Position numbers and translations under genes: made by a program. Source: Deltaproteobacteria bacterium (GTDB taxonomy: Bacteria; JADJOY01). From it: DNA of 64,000 nucleotides. Of the stretch, positions 59,269 through 64,000 are shown in pieces (the first letter of the stretch is position 1; every line of letters starts with the position of its first letter). The notes beneath the pieces were generated by a model, which saw only the letters and a list, made by a program, of their open reading frames with translations, searched no databases and was not told where the DNA came from. The stretch is from the NCBI GenBank assembly GCA_016713535.1, contig JADJOY010000022.1:124001-188000 (forward strand), given 5' to 3'.

Positions 59269-59290
59269 CCCGCCCCGTCGACGGGGCGGG
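59269..59290. repeat. 22-bp perfect GC palindrome beside the terminator
   Basis: The centre is CCCCGTCGACGGGG and the arms extend it to 22 bp without mismatch. It is directly adjacent to the terminator and ends nine bases before the thiolase stop codon at 59299. It could strengthen termination of the minus-strand transcript. Confidence 0.6.
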
Positions 59291-59298
59291 ACTCGGCG

Positions 59299-60530
<1,232 letters not shown>

Positions 60531-60649
60531 CGGATCTCCCTTGTGCCGGGTCACCGCCCACGGAGTCGGAGCCCGGGCCTGAATGGTGGCTGGCCGGGAA
60601 ACATAGCAGAGCGGCGCGGGCCGCGGGACAGCTGGCGGGCCGTTCGCGG

Positions 60650-60678
60650 TTGTACCGCTCGGACGGCAAGGTTACGTT
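60650..60678 (+). promoter_or_regulatory. Probable promoter of sucAB
   Basis: TTGTAC at 60650-60655 and TACGTT at 60673-60678 with an optimal 17-bp spacer lie 74 bp before ATG 60752. The same -10 hexamer and spacing appear before the siroheme reductase. Confidence 0.45.
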
Positions 60679-60751
60679 AGATTTCCTTTATCTCTCGGCT
60701 TTCCCTGATCCCTCAGCCGCCGCGACCTCGCGACGGAGGTCCATCCGACTC

Positions 60752-63590
60752 ATGTCCGACGTCGACCGCTGGCCTCATCCGTCGAACCTCGCCTTCGTCG
60801 AGGAGCTCTACGTCCGGTGGCTGGGCGATCCGGACTCGGTTGACGACTCGTGGCGAAGCTATTTCTCGACGCTTCCCGGCGACGGCCGCCTCTCCACGCG
60901 TCCCCGCCTCGGCCCGAGCCCCCGGGTGACTTCGATCTTCCGGCCGAATGGCGGAAACGGGCACGACCGGCCGGCCCCAGCCGCCTCCCCGAACTCTGGC
61001 GCGGGGCCGGACCAGTCCATCCAGCTTCTCCAGGACCGCGTGGACCAGCTCATCCGCGCCTTCCGGCTGCGCGGACATCTGATCGCCTCGGTCGATCCCC
61101 TCGGGATCCCCCGCGCGTACCAGCGCGAGCTCGATCCGAACTTCTACAAGCTGACGGACGAGGATCTCGACCGGGTGTTCTCGAGCGAGACCATCGCTGG
61201 CGAAGGCGGCCTGAGCCTGCGCCGAATTCTGCGACGGCTGCACTCCACGTATTGCCGCACGATCGGCGTGCAGTTCATGCACATCACCGACTACGGCGTG
61301 AAGGCGTGGCTGCAGAGCCGCATGGAGACCTCCGAGAACCGGCTGGTGCTGAGCCGTCATGAACAGCTCCGCATCCTCCGACGCTTGACCGATGCGGTGA
61401 TCTTCGAGGAGTTCATCCAGAAGCGATTCCAGGGGGCCAAGTCTTTCTCGCTGGAAGGTTCGGAGAGCCTGATCCCACTCCTCGACCTGGCGATCGAACA
61501 TGCCGGCGACCTCGGCGTGGAGCAGATCGTGATCGGCATGAGCCACCGCGGGCGGCTCAACGTGCTGTCGAACATCATGCGGAAGAGCGCCGCCGAGATC
61601 TTCGCCGAGTTCGAGGACTCCAACCCCGAACTCTCGCTCGGGCGCGGCGACGTGAAGTATCACCTCGGCTATTCGAGCGACTGGCAGAACACCTCCGGCA
61701 AGAACATCCACATCTCGCTGTGCTTCAACCCGAGCCACCTCGAGTTCGTCGGCCCCGTCGTCCAGGGGCGCATCCGCGCCAAGCTCGACCGCATGGCGGG
61801 TGACGATCCCGCCGCTCGAGCGCTCGGGATCGTGATCCACGGCGACGCGGCTTTCGCCGGCGAGGGAGTGGTCCAGGAGATGCTCAACATGGGGCGCCTG
61901 GATCCCTTACTCGACCGGCGGCACGATCCACGTGGTCGTCAACAACCAGATCGGCTTCACCACGCCGCCGTCCCAGGCGCGTTCTACGACGTACCCCACG
62001 AGCGTCGCTCGAATGCTGCATTCGCCGATCTTCCACGTGAACGGCGAGGATCCCGAAGCCGTCGCGCAGGTGGTTCGACTCGCACTCGACTTCCGGCAGC
62101 GCTTCCGCCGCGACGTGTTCATCGACATGTACGGCTATCGGCGCCGAGGTCACAACGAAGGCGACGAGCCTTCGTTCACCCAGCCCTTGCTCTACAAGGC
62201 GATCGAGGCTCGCAAGGGGGTCCGCGAGGGCTACCTCGACCACCTGCTGCGTCTCGAGGGCGTCACCCGGGAGGAAGCCGACGCACTCGCGGCCCGGCGC
62301 CGCGAGCACCTCGAGAACGAGCTCAAGCGCGCTCACTCGGCGAAGGTTCTGCCGACCGACGCTCCCATGGGTGGTGTGTGGCGCGGTTACTCGGGTGGCA
62401 ACGAGCTCGAGGTCGAAGAGCTCGAGACCGGGGTCGCGCGCGACCGACTCGTCTCGTTGCTCGAGGTCCAGACGAAGCTCCCGGCCGACTTCCGTCCTCA
62501 CGCCAAGATCGTGAAGATCCTCGAGGCGCGACGCGACATGGCAGCGGGGCGCAAATCGCTCGACTGGTCAGCAGGCGAGAACCTCGCGCTCGCGACGCTG
62601 GCCGTCGAGCACGTGCGAATCCGGCTCACGGGCCAGGACGCCGAGCGCGGCACGTTCAGCCACCGGCATGCCGTGCTGCACGACTACGAGGACGGCCACA
62701 CATACATGCCGCTCGCGCATCTCGCGGCTGGACAGGCCGCAGTCGAGATCGCCAACAGCCCGCTCTCGGAGATCGCGCCACTGGGGTTCGAGTACGGCTA
62801 CTCGTTGGACCGCCCGGACGCGTTGGTATTGTGGGAGGCACAGTTCGGCGACTTCGTGAACGTCGCACAGGTCGTCATCGATCAGTTCATCGTGAGCGCC
62901 GAGCAGAAGTGGCAGCGCCTGAGCGGGCTCGTGATGTTGCTCCCACACGGCCTCGAGGGTGCCGGGCCCGAGCACTCGAGCGCTCGCCTCGAGCGGTTCC
63001 TCTCCCTCGCCGCCGAGGACAACATCCAGATCGCCCAACCGACGACGCCCGCACAGATGTTCCACCTGCTCCGGCGCCAGGTTCTCCGCCCGTGGCGGAA
63101 ACCTCTGATCGTCCTGACCCCAAAGAGCCTGCTACGCCTCCCTGCCGCGACCTCGAGCCTCGACGAGCTCGCGAGCGGCACGTTCCGGCGTGTGATCGAC
63201 GACCCGCAGGCCACGGCGAAGGCCAGGAAGGTCGAGCGCGTGCTGCTCTGCACCGGAAAGGTCTTCTACGAGATCGAGAAGAAGCGGGCCGAGCTCGGAC
63301 GCGAGGCCGTCGCCCTCCTTCGCATCGAGCAGCTCGCCCCCTTCCCCACAGAGGTTCTCCGCCGCGCGCTCGCCGTTTATCGGGACGAGACCCCGGTGAT
63401 CTGGGTCCAGGAAGAGCCCGAGAACATGGGGGCCTGGAGCCACCTGCGGGTCAAGTTCCTCGATCGCATGTTCGAGCGTCATCCATTTTCTTGCGTTGCC
63501 CGCCCGGCCTCGGCGAGTCCGGCGACCGGATCGCACGCGAGTCACAAGCTCGAACAGGAAGCGCTGCTCGCCGAAGCGTTCGGGCTTTGA
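60752..63590 (+). CDS. sucA: 2-oxoglutarate dehydrogenase E1 component (one frameshift)
   Basis: SucA decarboxylates 2-oxoglutarate with ThDP and hands the succinyl group to SucB. The N-terminus has the FVEELYVRWLGDPDSVDDSW motif. It continues with IGMSHRGRLNVL near residue 265, VVNNQIGFTT near 395, YGYRRRGHNEGDEP near 460 (ThDP/Mg region), and the pyrimidine-binding part EYGYSLDRPDALVLWEAQFGDF near 680. One extra T near nt 61907 breaks the frame before YSTGGTIHVVV. Repaired length is about 945, normal for the family. GGAGGT precedes ATG 60752. Confidence 0.93.
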
Positions 63591-63642
63591 TCCGCGAGCG
63601 CCGCATTTCGTCTGCGACTGTCCTCCGGAGGAAGCATCCGAC

Positions 63643-64000
63643 ATGCCCATCGAGATCGTGGTTCCCGGCGTTGGCGAATCCATCACCGAGGTCGAGCTCG
63701 GCGACTGGCTGAAGAACGAGGGCGACTGGGTCGAGAAAGACTCGCCCGTCGTGGTGATCGAGAGCGAGAAGGCGACCGTCGAGGTTCCTGCGCCGGCGTC
63801 CGGCACCGTGAGCAAGATCCTCAAGGCGAAGGGCGCGAAGGCCGCCGTCGGCGAGACGATCGGACTGATGGAGGAGGCGTCCCGGCCAGCAGCGGAACCG
63901 GCCACGGCCGCGCCCGCTTCAGTCCCGTCACCCGTGCCGGCTCCGGCCGCCGATCCCCCCCCGCCGGGGGACGTGCGGGTCATGCCGGCCGCCGCCAGAG
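63643..64000 (+). CDS. sucB: Dihydrolipoyl succinyltransferase E2 component, 3'-truncated
   Basis: Only the lipoyl domain and the start of the linker are inside the window. VPGVGESITEVELGDW opens it, and the lipoylated Lys sits in ESEKATVEVPAP near residue 43. An Ala/Pro-rich linker then runs to the edge. GGAGG at 63627-63631 precedes ATG 63643. It is 52 bp after sucA, completing the E1-E2 operon order. Confidence 0.92.
   Translation, partial: MPIEIVVPGVGESITEVELGDWLKNEGDWVEKDSPVVVIESEKATVEVPAPASGTVSKILKAKGAKAAVGETIGLMEEASRPAAEPATAAPASVPSPVPAPAADPPPPGDVRVMPAAAR

Noticed and set aside
59025-59298. C-terminal extension of the thiolase frame
   Set aside because: The extension arises from one missing base near 59327; repair gives the normal thiolase C-terminus and stop.
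63132-63983. Minus-strand open frame at the right edge
   Set aside because: It lies opposite sucA and the sucB lipoyl domain, which are certain; the translation is low-complexity Ser/Gly/Ala.

Overview
The window is high-GC, gene-dense DNA from a Gram-negative (diderm), aerobic, heterotrophic bacterium. FadL-type outer-membrane proteins and lipoproteins point to an outer membrane. A 2-oxoglutarate dehydrogenase, acyl-CoA/beta-oxidation genes, a membrane pyrophosphatase and a soluble-PQQ-type dehydrogenase point to the lifestyle. The mix resembles environmental Deltaproteobacteria-like lineages (Myxococcota or Binatota grade), but no rRNA or other phylogenetic marker is present, so this is an inference. 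No rRNA, tRNA, CRISPR, insertion sequence, phage gene or attachment site was seen, and no gene-free stretch exceeds 300 bp.

Layout. (1) 1-17.2 kb: a surface-glycan or specialised-product region. It holds an asparagine-synthase-type amidotransferase, metF, a membrane-anchored phosphoesterase, a zinc-ribbon methyltransferase, and an alternating block of radical SAM enzymes and glycosyltransferases. It ends with a GT-C-like membrane protein and a polyprenyl-phosphate glycosyltransferase. (2) 17.2-22.3 kb: dtd, aroE-aroK, and a siroheme nitrite/sulfite reductase with an added C-terminal domain and a partner protein. (3) 22.4-28.8 kb: a bufferin-like copper peptide, an acyl-CoA synthetase, pyrD with a TetR regulator, a lipoprotein and thiC. 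(4) 28.8-35.6 kb: a second radical SAM island, with a YkgJ protein, two SPASM-like radical SAM enzymes, a DegT aminotransferase and a secreted protein on the minus strand, and a divergent B12-binding radical SAM gene. (5) 35.7-44.4 kb: DEAD-box helicase, trpD, ruvB, cyclophilin, a small XRE regulator, a ferredoxin, and a hydroxyacid dehydrogenase-FGGY kinase-class II aldolase operon. (6) 44.6-53.5 kb: H+-pyrophosphatase, Kup, tandem FadL-type porins and a PQQ-type dehydrogenase. (7) 53.5-64 kb: amidohydrolase, two SDRs, molybdopterin oxidoreductase, enoyl-CoA hydratase, flavin reductase, a START-like lipid-binding protein, thiolase, then sucA-sucB running off the end.

Sequence quality matters for every reader. 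About 24 frameshifts interrupt otherwise well-conserved genes, including sucA, thiC, pyrD, the H+-pyrophosphatase and thiolase. Most sit in or beside short G or C runs and are repaired by one base. This pattern fits residual indel errors of a long-read assembly much better than gene decay. I therefore annotate these genes as single CDSs and give the approximate frameshift position.

The best candidates for an undescribed system are the two radical SAM islands (6-12.3 kb and 28.8-35.6 kb). In them, radical SAM enzymes are translationally coupled to glycosyltransferases, or to each other next to a sugar-aminotransferase-like protein.
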